This document shows, one piece after another, positions 15,101 through 27,500 of a DNA stretch of 64,000 nucleotides (positions within the stretch are counted from its first letter, which is position 1; each line of letters begins with the position of its first letter). The notes beneath the pieces were generated by a model that saw only the letters and a program-made list of their open reading frames with translations, searched no databases and was not told where the DNA came from. The DNA is taken from assembly GCA_900708905.1 (NCBI GenBank), contig CAADRB010000026.1:2036895-2100894 (forward strand), in the 5' to 3' direction. The position numbers and the translations under genes are program-made. The stretch comes from Hymenolepis diminuta. Lineage: Eukaryota > Platyhelminthes > Cestoda > Cyclophyllidea > Hymenolepididae.

Positions 15101-18100
15101 CTTGAAGAACACTATTTTTCTGGTAGGGCGGGTCAGACAGTGCGCCAAAGAATTCGCAATTCTGGAATTACTGGAAGTGGTGGTGACAGTTCTGATGAAG
15201 ATGAAAATACTGCGTCGACAACTAGTCAACCTGTTCTTCCAGAAGACACATTGCCTATGCTTTACTCGCGTGTTTTGGAACGGTGAGCATTGTTGAATTT
15301 TCCATAAATACCTAATTATAAACCGAAGCCAATATTTAGGCTCGAAAAATTGTTTAATAATATTCCTAATTACTTATCAATCAGTGGCTTTCCCTGCAAC
15401 TCCATTTGATAATCCTAATCTGTGGTTGCATCTTGTCTTCGTAAATAACATCATACTTCCACATCTGGTTAACTTAAGTTAGATTTTAAACTAAAATATG
15501 GCAAGTTATCACGTCATCTTCTGATCAAACAAAACACCAACTTCAGCCATTGTTTGTTTAAATATTAATCAAACACCAATGAATTTATTTAAAAAACAGA
15601 AAGAGTAATGTTCGATCTAAAAATCAGATAAGTGACTTAATTAAGAACAATTTAAATTTTTCCTGTTGTGTGTTCAACCGAGCAAACTGAAAAATTTATT
15701 TTTCTAATGGTAATGTAAATGTAATTGATGGTCAAAAGGACTACAAACTTCTTAAAATCTGATGAGTTTTGCTCTTTTTCAATTACTATTTATTATATAT
15801 TAGCCTCCTTGAGTAGAACAGAGCTCCCTGAAAGGATGGCATAATAATAATTTAGGAAATATTAGGATGAATTAATGTAAAATTTGCATATTTAGCTAGA
15901 ATTAAATTTGAGACATTAAAAATAAATTAGTATGCAATAGAAAATCGAAATCTATTTATTCCTCCTCCCCTCTCCCAAAAATGCAAAGTTTTGTTTAAAT
16001 GTACATAAACATCTAAAAGGTTTTAATTATATCATATTTAATTATTAATCTAAATTTAAAAATTTTTGGACTTCTAACCATTTTCACCAGATTTCCTGCA
16101 TTGTTTTATTTTATTCATATTGCAATATTAATATGGAATGTTTCATTCAACTTAGTGGAAATACTTATCATTATGTCACGATCGAATTAATATTTATTTT
16201 GTCTTTGCCTTACTCTGTAAACTTACTCATATTAAGATTACTGTCTGATCACCTTTTATTCTAATATAAATGGTCTAAAATCATCTCCGTCCCCTTCCAA
16301 TCTTAAGAGGTTGAAGTTGGTGAAGCTTAGAAGAGCTATGCCTCGATAAACCTTCAATTTTACTTCGGTATCACTCAAGCAAGAGCCCTTCTTGTGTTAA
16401 GGTCTTTTTATATTTTTTTATCAATATATTACCAAAGAACTACTATCTACCGAGTTGAAGCATTATCCTTTCCTTCACTTTGAAATCTAGAAATTACTGT
16501 TTTTATGCGAGTTAAACTCTACAACTGCGCAGAAGAAGATCGGAAATAATAATAACGGACAGCAGTCCTTAGATTTATTCAAATATATTTAAAATATTTC
16601 CGAGAAAGATTACTTTAACGTAATTATCATACTTATTTGCAGTAATGCATTATATTCTTCAGGTAAATATTTTAATGTGATTGGTTTTAAAATAAAGCAC
16701 TTTCACTCTTTTGAATTTTAGTGCATGACCGTTTCCTCAATGTCATTTTCAATAGGGACGTTATAGATATCTAATTTCAGTAGTATGTAGTAATAAGACA
16801 GAGCCTTAAATTTAAAATTGACTTACTTACAGCTAAAGCTATTTCCGCATCTACTTTGACGTTTGTTTTATCATAGCTATAATCATAAAGTTTATTCTTA
16901 GAGTTTTATTTCCTTAAGGACAACTTTATATTCACATTTGAGTTTTGAAAAGCGGGATAAATGTAGCTGAATAATGAGTGTAAAACTAGAATTATCAATA
17001 AGCATCATTCTATGTAACACGCCACCTTCCTCTCCAGTAATATAAGGATAGGTTGCCATTTATGCGTGAAATAGGTCAGGTTCACTTCATGTCCCCACAT
17101 GTTATGAAACTGTTATATTCCGCTTTTCGTTATTTTAAAACAGATTGGCACCTGCTCTGTTAGCTTGTCGATCGAGAGGAGAAACTCGCTCTTCTCAGAT
17201 ACAATCGCCAGCATCACACAGATCGCACTCTTCATCGGGAAGGTGGCAAAACACCACCGGTGGTGGCGGTTCCCAAGCAAGTGCTGCGCTTCAACTCAGT
17301 GAGCTAGCCTCTCGTGATTGTGGACCCGCTCGACTTGCAGCTCTTCTGCGCTATCGAGCGAGAGCTAGGAATACTAATCCTGGTATCAATAATGTACAAC
17401 CAAATATCTTCGTTTGTCACTTAGTAGCTGTTATGGCATCTTCGCAGCTAATGAATCCCAAAACGCGGATTCGTATTCAAGGTGAGTTTAGTCTTAATGC
17501 ATTCTTAGCGAAAAAACTTCAGATTTAAAATTTCATAATATTCCGTTCATGATATTTCATAATATTCATAATATTCGCAAATTCTGCAATCTGTTCTTGA
17601 CATTTCAAATTGTAGTTATAGTCGGATATATTACTTTCTTGATCTGTAAATCCGCAGCTGATTTCATCTGCATCTAAGCGGCAATAAATGAGAGTAGATT
17701 AGGTCTATTTAAGCAAAGGGTCGTGTTGGAGATACAAATCGGACATGGGATGCAACGTTTTCAATATATTTTTTTCAATGATTTAAGTAGTTCGGTCTTA
17801 AAATCAAGATTTTTTCTAAGCTCTAAAAGAGATTAGAGGCTCTTAGTTCATGGAAACTTTATTCCTTCAAACTTATGAAGGCCTTTGATTGGAGGTTGAA
17901 ATAATAATAATAATAATTGTTACTGATTTTATAGAAGCTTGTATTCATTTGCACTTTCTTAATTCCTCTCATTATAAATTTCTCAGATCGAAGAAGAAGT
18001 AAACACCCAAATAGATCCACCTTATAATGTTGCGTAGTAGTGTCACTCCCATCCTGACAGTTACAGAGTCGTTATTAGGTGTAAGCTAGAGAGATTTTAT

Positions 18101-21100
18101 CTTCTAATGCCCAAAATGGCATGATGAGATAACCTTACATAGATTTAAAGTAATGGTGTTTTCTGTAGTTCACTTAAGTTGAAAATGAAATTACCATATT
18201 TCGAAAGTTACAGTTTATTTAATTTTTAAAATGGTTAGTAAATCTATAGATAACGGGACTTCTCGTTTTTATGAAGTCTCTGAAAAAAGTGTTTTGCTTT
18301 TATTTCGACTAAGAAGACACTAAGTTCTAAAAAATAGTTCAAATTAAGTTATAAATGCTGCATACCATTTCTATGTACCAATATTCTCCATTCTCAGAAA
18401 TTTCTCATTCGATTTCCAAAAAGACAGTAAGTTCATGTCTAATTTTTCATTCGCAAAATCGGTAATTTAATAAAATTATTATTTTAGCGTATTTTAATTT
18501 TCAAGATCGTCTGGATTATCTTGGTAACTAAGTCGAAAGTCATCTATACTCATTATTTCATTGAGGGTATTATAATATGTGGCTGATAACCTTTTCTGTG
18601 GGAAGGCCACTGAAATCCAAATGCATACTATTAAACTGTCCCAATTTCTGATAATTTTACTCAAATAATTTGTCTCCCATCTTGTTTTCTAAGTGTCACT
18701 TCCCCGATGGCCGTTATCAATTTGCTCTTGCGAGCAGCCTTGCTCTTCTCCTTTTCCTGATTACTTATACTTTAACATGCCACCACCCCCATCCCAAATA
18801 CTCTTTTTAGCATCCATTTCTTACCCACGTTTCGTGCCACTATTTAGTTAACTCTGAGATCTGTTTATACCGATCTCTCCGTGCTGTAACCGGATTCTGA
18901 CCGTTTTTAGGGTAGTAACCTAAGTAGAGTCAATCGCCATGACTCTAGTCTCTGGTTTTGGACGCAGCAAAAGGTATCGTAATCCTTATTAAAAGGATAT
19001 TTATTCTAAAAGTAATGTTTTAGCACATTGGTAGCGTTTAATTTGCAAATTTGGAGCTAAACTTTGGTCATGGCTGTATTAAGATAACCATAATCGTTTA
19101 TTATCATTTAGGTAGAATTATTAATTAAAGAAAAAAATTTAAAAAATTTAATTTCTTCTTTTCTTTAGCTTTCTTAAATCGGCGCGGATTCTCTCTCATA
19201 AGAAGCAGCAGTCGAGATCTACATGGTAAGATTAAATATTAAATATTTTTAGGAACAAATTTTAAATGGTAAAAAATGATACATAATATTATTTAATAAA
19301 TGTTATTTGGTTTCTCTAATCAATATTTTTCGAAAATGAAATTAGAAATGTCTACTTTGAGCTTTGGGCATTAAGTAGTAAAGGTGTATTTGTTTTACCA
19401 CATATGGGTATTTTTTAATATCAATCCTAAATATTTATAGGCACAGTAAAGACAAAGAGGTATTTTATTGACGGCAAAGGAAGATTGAACATTTTTCTGC
19501 TAGATTTAGAACGGTCAGTTAACTCAGTCAAACCAAGTATTTTATAAAGTGAAGTTGTGTTCGAGCAGAAGCAGTGAATGAAAACAACATTTAACATTTA
19601 AATAATAAGCTCCCAACCTCCCGTCCTTATGATTCATTTTTTATATTTCAGGACTGATCGCTGGTTGAATCCATGCATGGGGAGGAAATTGTTCAATAAT
19701 CGATTCTATAAAGTAGACAGTTATTAATAGTATGAACACATAATGAAGCAAATTTAAAAAGGCACGTGTTTGTCTTTTAAATTTTAGTAAATTATACGAG
19801 GAAATCTTCATTTTCCCAGGCTGCTGTAACCTAATTTCTAACCGAGCGAGAATAAAATAACAATAGGGTGGTTTCGTTTTTTTATTCGCATATCCTCCGT
19901 GGTTCCCATATTCTCATGAAAAGTATTCATAAATAGATTGCTTCTTTTCCATTGGTAGCCAGACTTTCCATTAAAATTTGCTTGAGTTTAGAAAAGAGGC
20001 TATTTCATTATGATTATTTTTAAAATCCCAATGGAAATTTCAGTGTCAGAAATGAAGTGGCAGTGTAGTGTGTGTAAATCTTTTGTCAGATACTTATTCT
20101 AGAGGGAAATATGTCGATAGATTTTTTGAAAAGGATATATTTTATCGCATAGTATTGATAATAATAATAATAATATTGATAACAATTTGAGGACAAAATG
20201 CATTACTTTTGGAATTTTATATTTCTTCGATTTTACTCCGACGTTAATTTTAAAATCCTGCTTCATCAATCCATCCAAAAGATAAGATAACAACAGTATT
20301 ACGGTAAGGCACTACCAAGGGATAGAATAAAGCACCAACATAAAATTTTACGATAAAATGTACCGAATCACACTTAACAAAGTGGCACAGCATGCTCAAC
20401 CATTCATTAAAGTCGGTTGCTCAACCAACACTGAATACGACGGATACATACTCACCCAGATGTCTAATCATAAAATTTGAACATTGGTACATATAGACAT
20501 AACATACTTAATGGAAATATCAGTGCTTACAGAGGTCAAGAAAAGTAAAACTCCAACTTTTACTGTACCATTTTACTCTCTCCAGCGTTCCCATGCTAAC
20601 TTACAAATAAGACTCGTAGAAATATTTTCCATTGCCATGGGTGATGACAAAATTTAAGAATACATGATTGTTCCTGTCTGAACTAATATATGGAGGTTTT
20701 TTGTCACCACACTTAACGGCTTTTTATTTAGAGATGAAGCTATCACATATAGATGAAGAGGTGATGAATGACATACGAAAAATAGTCAAATGATGGATAA
20801 GAAAACCCGATCAAAGAAAGATTTCATCGCAATGCCTTAAGCACCTTAACAAATATCTTTTTAAGTGGATGGATGAAAACTGTGACAAGAGGCCCAGAGA
20901 ACATGCCTTTTGAAGATCGCATCTTGAAATTTTTCAAATATTGTTCATTAGATTGACAAATAGAACACTCTTGATGAAAGGGAAGTCAAGAATACTTAAA
21001 TCACCGAGTCTATAAGAGGATTCACGATGTAGACAGACATTGAGCACCAGGATACCACACACACACACACACACGCACACAAAATGATTTTTCGATCTTG

Positions 21101-23262
21101 CTAAATCGGTATTTACTGCCTAATCTCCTTTAAAATAGGATTGGTTGAATCGTCATCGATCAGAATGTCATCCTCGATTAAGATATGGTAAAATCAATAC
21201 TAATCTGTCATCTTATGCTTAGAAGAGAGGTATATTCAACTAAGAAAGAAGTTGGTGAATAACTCATACAATATCTGAAAATAACAAGTAGAAACTAAAG
21301 TCCATTATCTAGTTGGAGCTAGACAATAAATAAGATAAAATCACAAATTCAAGGGATCAAATTTCCCTGCCTTCTTCTAAAAGTGCAATTACTTAAAGCT
21401 TTGCATCCTGTTGTTCGTTTAGCATAGTTTGAACTTCAATTTTCCGTAATAATCTGAGATGCAGATCAGAATTAATGGGGGTGTGTGTGCGTGGGTGTGT
21501 CAAGGATTCCCTCAACCTTTTATCATTAATTATAAAATAAATAATTCACCCTAATTTGAAACAGTTATGCTAGTATCGATTGGCTGTTTTCGGCTTTAAG
21601 AAGGGACGAATCAATCGAGATAACGTTAACAATCATTCATTTCAACCGGCTGATTAGTAAACTCTGAACATCACGAGCATTAAATCTCGCATAGAAATCC
21701 CGAAAATTAATATTTTGATAGAGAGGGTATAGATGATATTTCATTAAGTATACATTGAACAGTCTGTTGGAACAAAACTCTCCAGTGACTTTATTCTCTA
21801 CATATACTTCATCCTACAGTTCCTGTCGCTTAGATGCTTCCCAAGGTTAAAATGGTATTTTTCGCTTTCCGACAAGGAACACTGATCGGGTCTTGAATTA
21901 AAATCATATTACGTAGCGTAATTGGTGACCTGGCCTTTTGAGCTCACAACCTTCTAACTTGATATACAATACTGGAAAATTTCAGATTTTCTGCATTTTT
22001 AATAAAAATTTACCAGATGAGTGCATGAAAGCAAAATAACCAAGGTTTTTTTAAAAAATTTGAACCAGTTTAACACGTGATGAAAACTTTGCCACAAGCA
22101 AGGTAAAATTCAATTTTAACTAGAATGCCTTCTTATGTAAATGTTGCCGAAAAAGTACTGAAAACGTCGGATGATTTTACAATGCTTAACATTTCCTTTT
22201 TACTTCAGTACACCGAAGTTTGCAGTCTCTGAGAGATCGAGAACCCGAACTACTGTCGACATCTATCAACCCTCCGAAAACGGTTGGACCATGTCCAGTA
22301 CGATTAAAGGTAACCTAAACGACTATATTTTAATCATTGTCCAGTTACTTTAGATGATAACTATTATCTGTTTCATCAACTGTATATAGAATGGACTACC
22401 AAGAAAATTATTGAGTAAAATGACAGTGGATGACGTCTGCCGTTTGGTTGACGATATGACCGATCTTTATAGCAACCACTGTCATCCTCGGTCGAGCTCT
22501 AATTCCGAATCTACCTCTGACACTCTGAACGATGACATCAGACGTCAGACAACTCCACAATCCATCTCTAGATCGACTTCAATCGCAGCTTATCTTCTTC
22601 GTCTTCGAGCTCTTAACATAAGCGGAGCTGTATTGACGGTCTGCAGTTTGAATGAATCACTGCGAAGGGAGATTGGAATGACATTTGGAGATTGGCAACT
22701 TTTTTCAAGTCTGATCAACCATCTCAAGATCCTGGAAAGTGGAAATAGGCCGAATCTGCAAATGCCACTACCTCCACAGCACAATTGTCAATGTGTCCGA
22801 TCAATGGGTGATTTGGCAAGTATTCATCATACGCATTGGCATCATACTCATCAAGTTCAACATGGGTCCAGCAGGCCAAATCACAACACCTGGACGTCTG
22901 AATCGATACTAGGGGCTGCAACACGATGGAGGCATGGGAATGAATCTTCCCCTTCACCAATTAATGGAGGAAGCTGTGCAAGTAGTAGCAGTAGTAGCAT
23001 AGTGAGTGGAAGTTGTGCATCTGATCCAAATTGGAGAGGTCAACCTTCATCAATTCAGGAAGAAACTTGCCATCTTTCTGGGGGAAGTTGCTCGGTGTAT
23101 TCCGCTGAGCTCTCCTGCTCCATCTCGTCTTCAGAAGATACTGTTCCTTCGAATGCTTCTTCGCCTTCTCTCTCCTCTCTTCACTCTTCAACACTCTATG
23201 GCGAAGCGCCCTCTCAAAGTAAAATACCCTCAAAACATCGGAGATATGACGTGGATGTATGA
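185..23262 (+). CDS. KIDINS220: Kidins220/ARMS-like KAP-family NTPase-fold membrane scaffold protein (14 exons, N-terminus possibly outside window)
   Basis: Exons: 185-518, 2391-2615, 3873-4064, 4897-5047, 5347-5492, 7229-7540, 9956-10410, 12778-13008, 13710-13875, 14982-15282, 17144-17481, 19169-19225, 22209-22309, 22390-23262. All junctions keep phase and give 1293 codons plus TGA. Family knowledge: Kidins220/ARMS is a neurotrophin- and ephrin-receptor scaffold with N-terminal ankyrin repeats, a KAP P-loop domain split by membrane segments, and a SAM-like C-terminal region. Seen here: a His/Pro/Ser-rich lead (1-110); the P-loop region (112-186); hydrophobic hairpins at about 209-250 and 362-421; a Walker-B-like stretch (550-556); a WSTLLE...HWPFHTAW segment typical of the family; and a SAM-like region (1014-1120) followed by a Ser-rich tail. 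No ankyrin repeats are present. Either they lie left of the window or this form lacks them. Met185 has an in-frame stop at 167 and possible acceptors at 152-153 and 176-177, so the true start is open. Confidence is high for the family, lower for the 5' end. Confidence 0.87.
2391..2615 (+). other. Exon carrying the degenerate P-loop of the KAP domain
   Basis: This exon encodes residues 112-187 of the Kidins220-like protein. It holds the conserved lead-in of KAP NTPases (LYETGNLQLGTHIA, then FPDLPPFQQR, then a helix and ITSPY). At the place where the family has its Walker A loop the sequence reads GVFLRPDGTRRSAF (168-181). There is no GK[ST]. The exon is bounded by an AG at 2389-2390 and a GTAAGC donor at 2616. 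The phase joins the previous exon as GAT (Asp) and the next as ACC (Thr), so the reading is not a frame error. Confidence 0.75.
3873..4064 (+). other. Exon encoding the first membrane hairpin of the KAP protein
   Basis: This exon encodes residues 187-251: a basic stretch (TAYRRLGKKPKD) followed by about 42 mostly hydrophobic residues (209-250) with a short GWQLGQ turn, consistent with two closely spaced membrane helices inside the KAP domain. It ends at a good GTAAGT donor at 4065. The single leftover base joins GC of the next exon to give Cys. A second hydrophobic pair lies in exon 7229-7540 (about residues 362-384 and 401-421), followed by a Lys/Arg-rich stretch; this four-segment arrangement matches Kidins220. 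Confidence 0.72.
10600..11690 (-). mobile_element. Degenerate Tc1/mariner-family (mariner) element inside an intron
   Basis: The intron at 10411-12777 of the Kidins220-like gene contains a mariner copy in antisense orientation. The coding remnants span essentially the whole transposase. Terminal inverted repeats and the flanking TA duplication could not be identified by eye, so the outer limits are approximate. The insertion must be old, since the coding part carries several frameshifts and stops. Confidence 0.75.
10621..11665 (-). pseudogene. Mariner transposase pseudogene
   Basis: Read on the minus strand from the ATG at 11663-11665, the fragments appear in the expected order. First is the N-terminal HTH region (MRHTLLFEFHLGN, then NTLRDTYANDIVNE, then a stop). 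Next comes NPTCTIIELSKIFNVSHHTI, read across a frameshift. Then DRFITDSNEKW. Last come the catalytic-core motifs HHDNTRPHT and SLAPTDFHLFRSLQNLLMGL, in different frames, and a C-terminal part ending at a TAA near 10621. The Asp of HDN and the Asp of the APTDFHLF block survive, but the reading frame is broken several times, so no active enzyme is made. Confidence 0.75.
17901..17918. repeat. (ATA)n microsatellite in an intron
   Basis: About six perfect ATA/ATT-type triplets in the 17482-19168 intron of the Kidins220-like gene. A similar run occurs at about 20157-20175 in the next large intron. Confidence 0.8.
21055..21080. repeat. (AC)n dinucleotide microsatellite
   Basis: About 13 AC units with one CG interruption, in the 19226-22208 intron of the Kidins220-like gene. 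A complementary (GT)n tract lies about 400 nt downstream at 21481-21500. Confidence 0.85.
21481..21500. repeat. (GT)n imperfect microsatellite
   Basis: About ten GT units interrupted by GC and GG, in the same intron as the (AC)n tract at 21055-21080 and complementary to it. Confidence 0.8.
22390..23262 (+). other. Last exon: SAM-like region plus Ser-rich tail of the Kidins220-like protein
   Basis: This exon encodes residues 1004-1293. MTVDDVCRLV (1014-1023) and the block from 1071 to about 1118, with GAVLTVCSLNESLRREIG and FGDWQLF, match the two halves of the SAM-like domain that follows the KAP domain in animal Kidins220. A Ser/Thr-rich insert of about 40 residues separates them. The remaining 170 residues are rich in Ser, His and Asn with runs of Ser, probably disordered. 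The protein ends Asp-Val-Asp-Val, which fits a hydrophobic-x-hydrophobic PDZ ligand. Kidins220 is known to bind syntrophin through its C-terminus, so a similar role here is an inference. Confidence 0.75.
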
Positions 23263-23315
23263 TGAAAAGACGGCAATTTTATTTTAACTCTAGGTAGAAA
23301 TACATCTCTGTACAA

Positions 23316-23321
23316 AATAAA
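23316..23321 (+). promoter_or_regulatory. AATAAA polyadenylation signal of the Kidins220-like gene
   Basis: A canonical AATAAA lies 54 nt after the stop codon of the Kidins220-like gene. Further copies at about 23672 and 23933 could serve longer transcripts. Confidence 0.55.
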
Positions 23322-24558
23322 TGAGGACACAGTTGAATTGCTTTCATAAGTATTTGTAGTTTACTGTTGACAATAGGAAGCATTTAATAAAAGCTCGTGT
23401 GACGTCAGCACAATGATCAATAAGCATGTGCATGAGGTCGATGGTCTCAACCGTACACATCCAGTGCTGTGGACGATCAACCACACAGATCAGTTCTAAA
23501 CAACAAGAGAACGGTGAATGGATGAGCTCCAAGCCCGGTGTTGTTAACACTCCTCTAAATGGGCTTAGCAAGCTTTTAACATTTATAACTACGTACAAAA
23601 TCTCAGGAGACCCCAGAGGATAGTTCTTATCTAGACTACATCTTGTTGTATTGTGTCCATTACAATTTTCTAAATAAAAGCTTGACGACGGGGGAAGTCA
23701 GCCATATTGGTGTTCCCCTGTACCAAAGGGAGTTTGTCTCGTGGTATGACTAAACGTTTTTCCAGTTTGTGTTGCGAAATGAGGTGAATTTAAAAATAAA
23801 TTTTATATTTAGTATTAGTACTGACTACTACTCAGACACTGGTGAGACCTGTTAAATTGAAAATCTTCATGTCAGATGCATTTCAACAAATTCTTTGCGC
23901 TTCAAGATGTGTACTTTCATATAAATATTCAAAAATAAAGGCTACTCAATGATATGAAGGGAAAATGTTTGTGAATATATTCTTCAGAAGTTAAATCAAA
24001 GAGTGCTAAAATAAGAAGTCTCACAGAGCCCTCATCTTAATGTAAAAGACCTTGAGAGGTAGGCATGGCATTGACCAATTCAGGTGCTCTTTGCGATCTC
24101 TAAATAAGGGGACTTACTAAATCTGTCGAGACCAGTTTAAGAAATTAAACGTCAATTAGTGATGTTTGTTCTTGTCATGCTCTCATTAAAAAACTGACTG
24201 ATAATAATTCATTATTAGGATTTCCCTATTATGCCTTAGATCAACATTTCAAAGGCAGATCACTAACAACTGCAGTATAGATGGATATGTACCCCTCATT
24301 TCTATAAAAAGACAATACGGTTTAAATATGTATTTTCAGATCCTGATAGATATTAGGAAGCATTGAAATGGACAACATAATAGTAGAGTAGTAGAAAGGG
24401 AAATAAGAAAAAAATAAACGCACGCATTTGCTTTCGCGATTGTTCGCAAACTAACACACGCACAAAAAAACGGTATTTTGTACAAATTGCTTTGGAATAA
24501 TCACCTATAGTACATACGAGAATGGTAACTAAAAACAGAGGGTTAAGAACGCTCATTT
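23322..24558. other. Intergenic region between convergent genes
   Basis: Tail-to-tail spacer between the Kidins220-like gene (plus) and the transposase-derived gene (minus). Only short, unrecognisable open frames are seen. It contains AATAAA copies at about 23672 and 23933, and presumably the 3' UTRs of both genes. No clear polyadenylation signal for the minus-strand gene was found. Confidence 0.6.
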
Positions 24559-27500
24559 TCACTTCTCCTCTTCCTTAGGGGCTAGTGGAGGGTCTAAAAC
24601 AGATGCTGATGTCGACGAGGTGGATAAAACTGGTCGTTCATGTGTTGCCATGCTCTGCGGAACTGGGTCTTGAGAAGGCACGACAGACTCAGATTCAGCA
24701 CGACATAGAGCACACATAAAAGCACTGTCTGTGAGTATAGCATTGCGACTACATTCACTATTCAAGTGCATCCATCTCTTGCAGTAATTGCATGTTATCC
24801 AATCGACAACCTGAAAAAAAAACAATTATACGCATTAGCAAATTTGAATACACAGGTTAAACTACTAATAAATCCACACTTACAGGAAGCTCAGAGTCAT
24901 CTGCTTCCGAGTCAAACCCAGGAGGTTCCAACTGACCACAGATTGCACAGATTCCCGGAGCTACAGTAGCGTCTTTAATATCATCTATAACACCACCTCC
25001 ATCTTCACCACTCAGGGACAATATCTGACCCACATCTTTTGGTTGGCTAGGAAAATCACCTACAGAATTCGCCGAAGACAGTGACGGTACCTTAAATGAA
25101 AATTACAATGTAAATTACACCCATGTTTTAGTTAGCGTCAACTTTAAGAAGGGGAGATTTGCTTACTGTAGAAATAAGCGCATTACCACTGCCGCTAGTA
25201 GTAGCATTGAATTGTGGTGGCGATGGTGGTGGCTGTTGAGATATGAGAATGGGTCGACTGGCAGGGTTTTCTTTGACGGGTGGAAAGCGAACGGCAATGT
25301 GGGAACCAGGCGCTGCTGTAGGAGTCACTGGATTTGACACTGGAATGAGTTGCACAGGTTTTCCCTTCGTAATTGGAGTGGTGATAGCATTGGTTGAAAT
25401 AACCCGAATGCAAGGCGATGAGGTCTGTACTGTTGGTCCTGTTAGAGGTCTAACTACTGGGTTGACAGTTGTTAACGGTTTTAATTGACTCGGATCTATT
25501 GGGGAATAAAATAAAAATGATCAGCTATTAAAGAGTTACATATTCGCAAACTGTAAGCAGTGAATAAAAACAATAGAACTAACCGAATAAAGTGGCAGGA
25601 TCTTAAAAGGAAGAACTATTTTTCTCGAGCTAAACTCTCCAATTAAAACAAATAACGTTAGACTTCAAAACTTCTATAAGGCGATAAGCTGACTCTTAGT
25701 GGCTTGATCTATTCTCTTTTCATTTGATAATTCTGAGAACAACAGATAACATATAGGGCTTTCATAATGTGAAAAAGCTATTTCATAAGATTTAATTTCT
25801 CACAGATCCATGACGTGGAAATTGCACGAGTTATAGTTTCAACTGTAAAAGGGATTGAGTCCCAGCAACCAGATCGCTTTTAAGCAATGACCATCTGCAC
25901 AGTAATTGAAAAATAACTCTCCATTAAATTGGAATTAACCTAGAGTGAATTCTTTGTTAGATCCACGTTAGCTCGTATCACTTTAATGCCTTGCAATTAG
26001 AATACAATTTTGGCAACTTAGGTCAACTAACGGCTCTGTGACTCCAAGTGCGGAAGGGGAGGGGTGAGAGTATGCTAATTTTGCAGTCAAAAAAACGTAT
26101 AATTGATCTTGAAAGATATATCTTACCATTTAAAACATGTCTCGAGGTTAAAGGCACTGGTAACTGCGACGAAATCTGCCTGTTGTAACCCGAGTCGACT
26201 GAAAGAATATTTTGAAGGTTAAAGGTAGGTGAGGCGCTAGCAGTCGCCCAGTGTCCAGAACTACTGCTAGGCATATGGATGTGTTCCTGCTCCCCATTTT
26301 CCCCCTGCTGCAACATGAAATCCTCCTGGTCATAATCATCTGGCTGAAATAAAAAGGATTACGCCTTTAGTAAGAAGAAATGCAAACAAATAAAAAGGTA
26401 TATATGTACTACATTCATACTTACGATGTTCAAATAGGCTCCAATTGAGGTAGAAAGATTATTGAAAGGACAAATCCCCAAACGGGCGAAAAGATTGACC
26501 ATATTCCTCGCTTGCAGGGCACGTTCATACGTATGAGTGAGAATAGGAGCTATGTTTTGTTTTGAGATGGGATCATTGGGAAATCTTTGATAAAAACGCT
26601 CCAAACGTTTATCAAAGTAAGACTGTGGAGGAAGAAAAAAATCGAAGTGAACAAATCGAACACGTGCACAGTGAAGCGTGAATTGGTATTTTTTTAGGGA
26701 GGGAAAAAGGGGAGACGGCAAGTGAAAGTGATCAATAGGAATGTAACAAGGATTAACCCACATCATCTTCTACGAGCTCTTAAATGTACAAAAAACAGAG
26801 TATTAAGCCCTTTACGGCGGAGGAAGGGATTTGTGGAGAAACAATAAAGCGACGATATTACATAACCTAGAAAAATTATGCATCGTTGAAATTAGCATAT
26901 ACCGGTATTAGCGCATCTGATTGCTACTTATTTGCGTAATAAGTAGACACCTATTTAATTAATCTGAAAAATCGAAGTAATATTCAAAGTTTCATAGTTC
27001 TAAGAAAGTTTTGCGCAATTTTTGGAATGCCTAAGAGGGTATTATGAATTTATATGGTCTTCAATCAAGCAAATTTTTACGCTGAAGAAGTCAGTGGTAG
27101 AAAATAAAGTTGGCAATTTGTGAAATGGGAATAATTGCATGGACTTAAGACTTACCAAATGACCTGAAAACTAAAACTATACAGAATTTTACAATATGCA
27201 AGCCGACATCCCAACTAGAAGATGGAAAAATACAAGTCCTTGTTGTTGCAGCGGAAATTATTCGAACTATGTACAGTATAAAGTAATTCATGATGGTCAT
27301 TTTCAATAATGAAAAAAACGGAAAATATGAATTTCCTTAAGGGACAATATTTAATAATTATTCACAATTATAATTTCACTTGGCACAGAATTGAAAAATA
27401 TAAAAATGGCATTAGTTTCTTCTCTATTAAAAAATAAAACGTATTAGCTGTAAATAGGGGCTGATGCCACTTAACTACCTTAAATAGGTAAATTACAAAT

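Noticed and set aside
22590..23233. Three antisense or other-frame open stretches across the last Kidins220-like exon
   Set aside because: Shadows of the Ser-rich coding sequence; the plus-strand frame has family motifs and the others have none.
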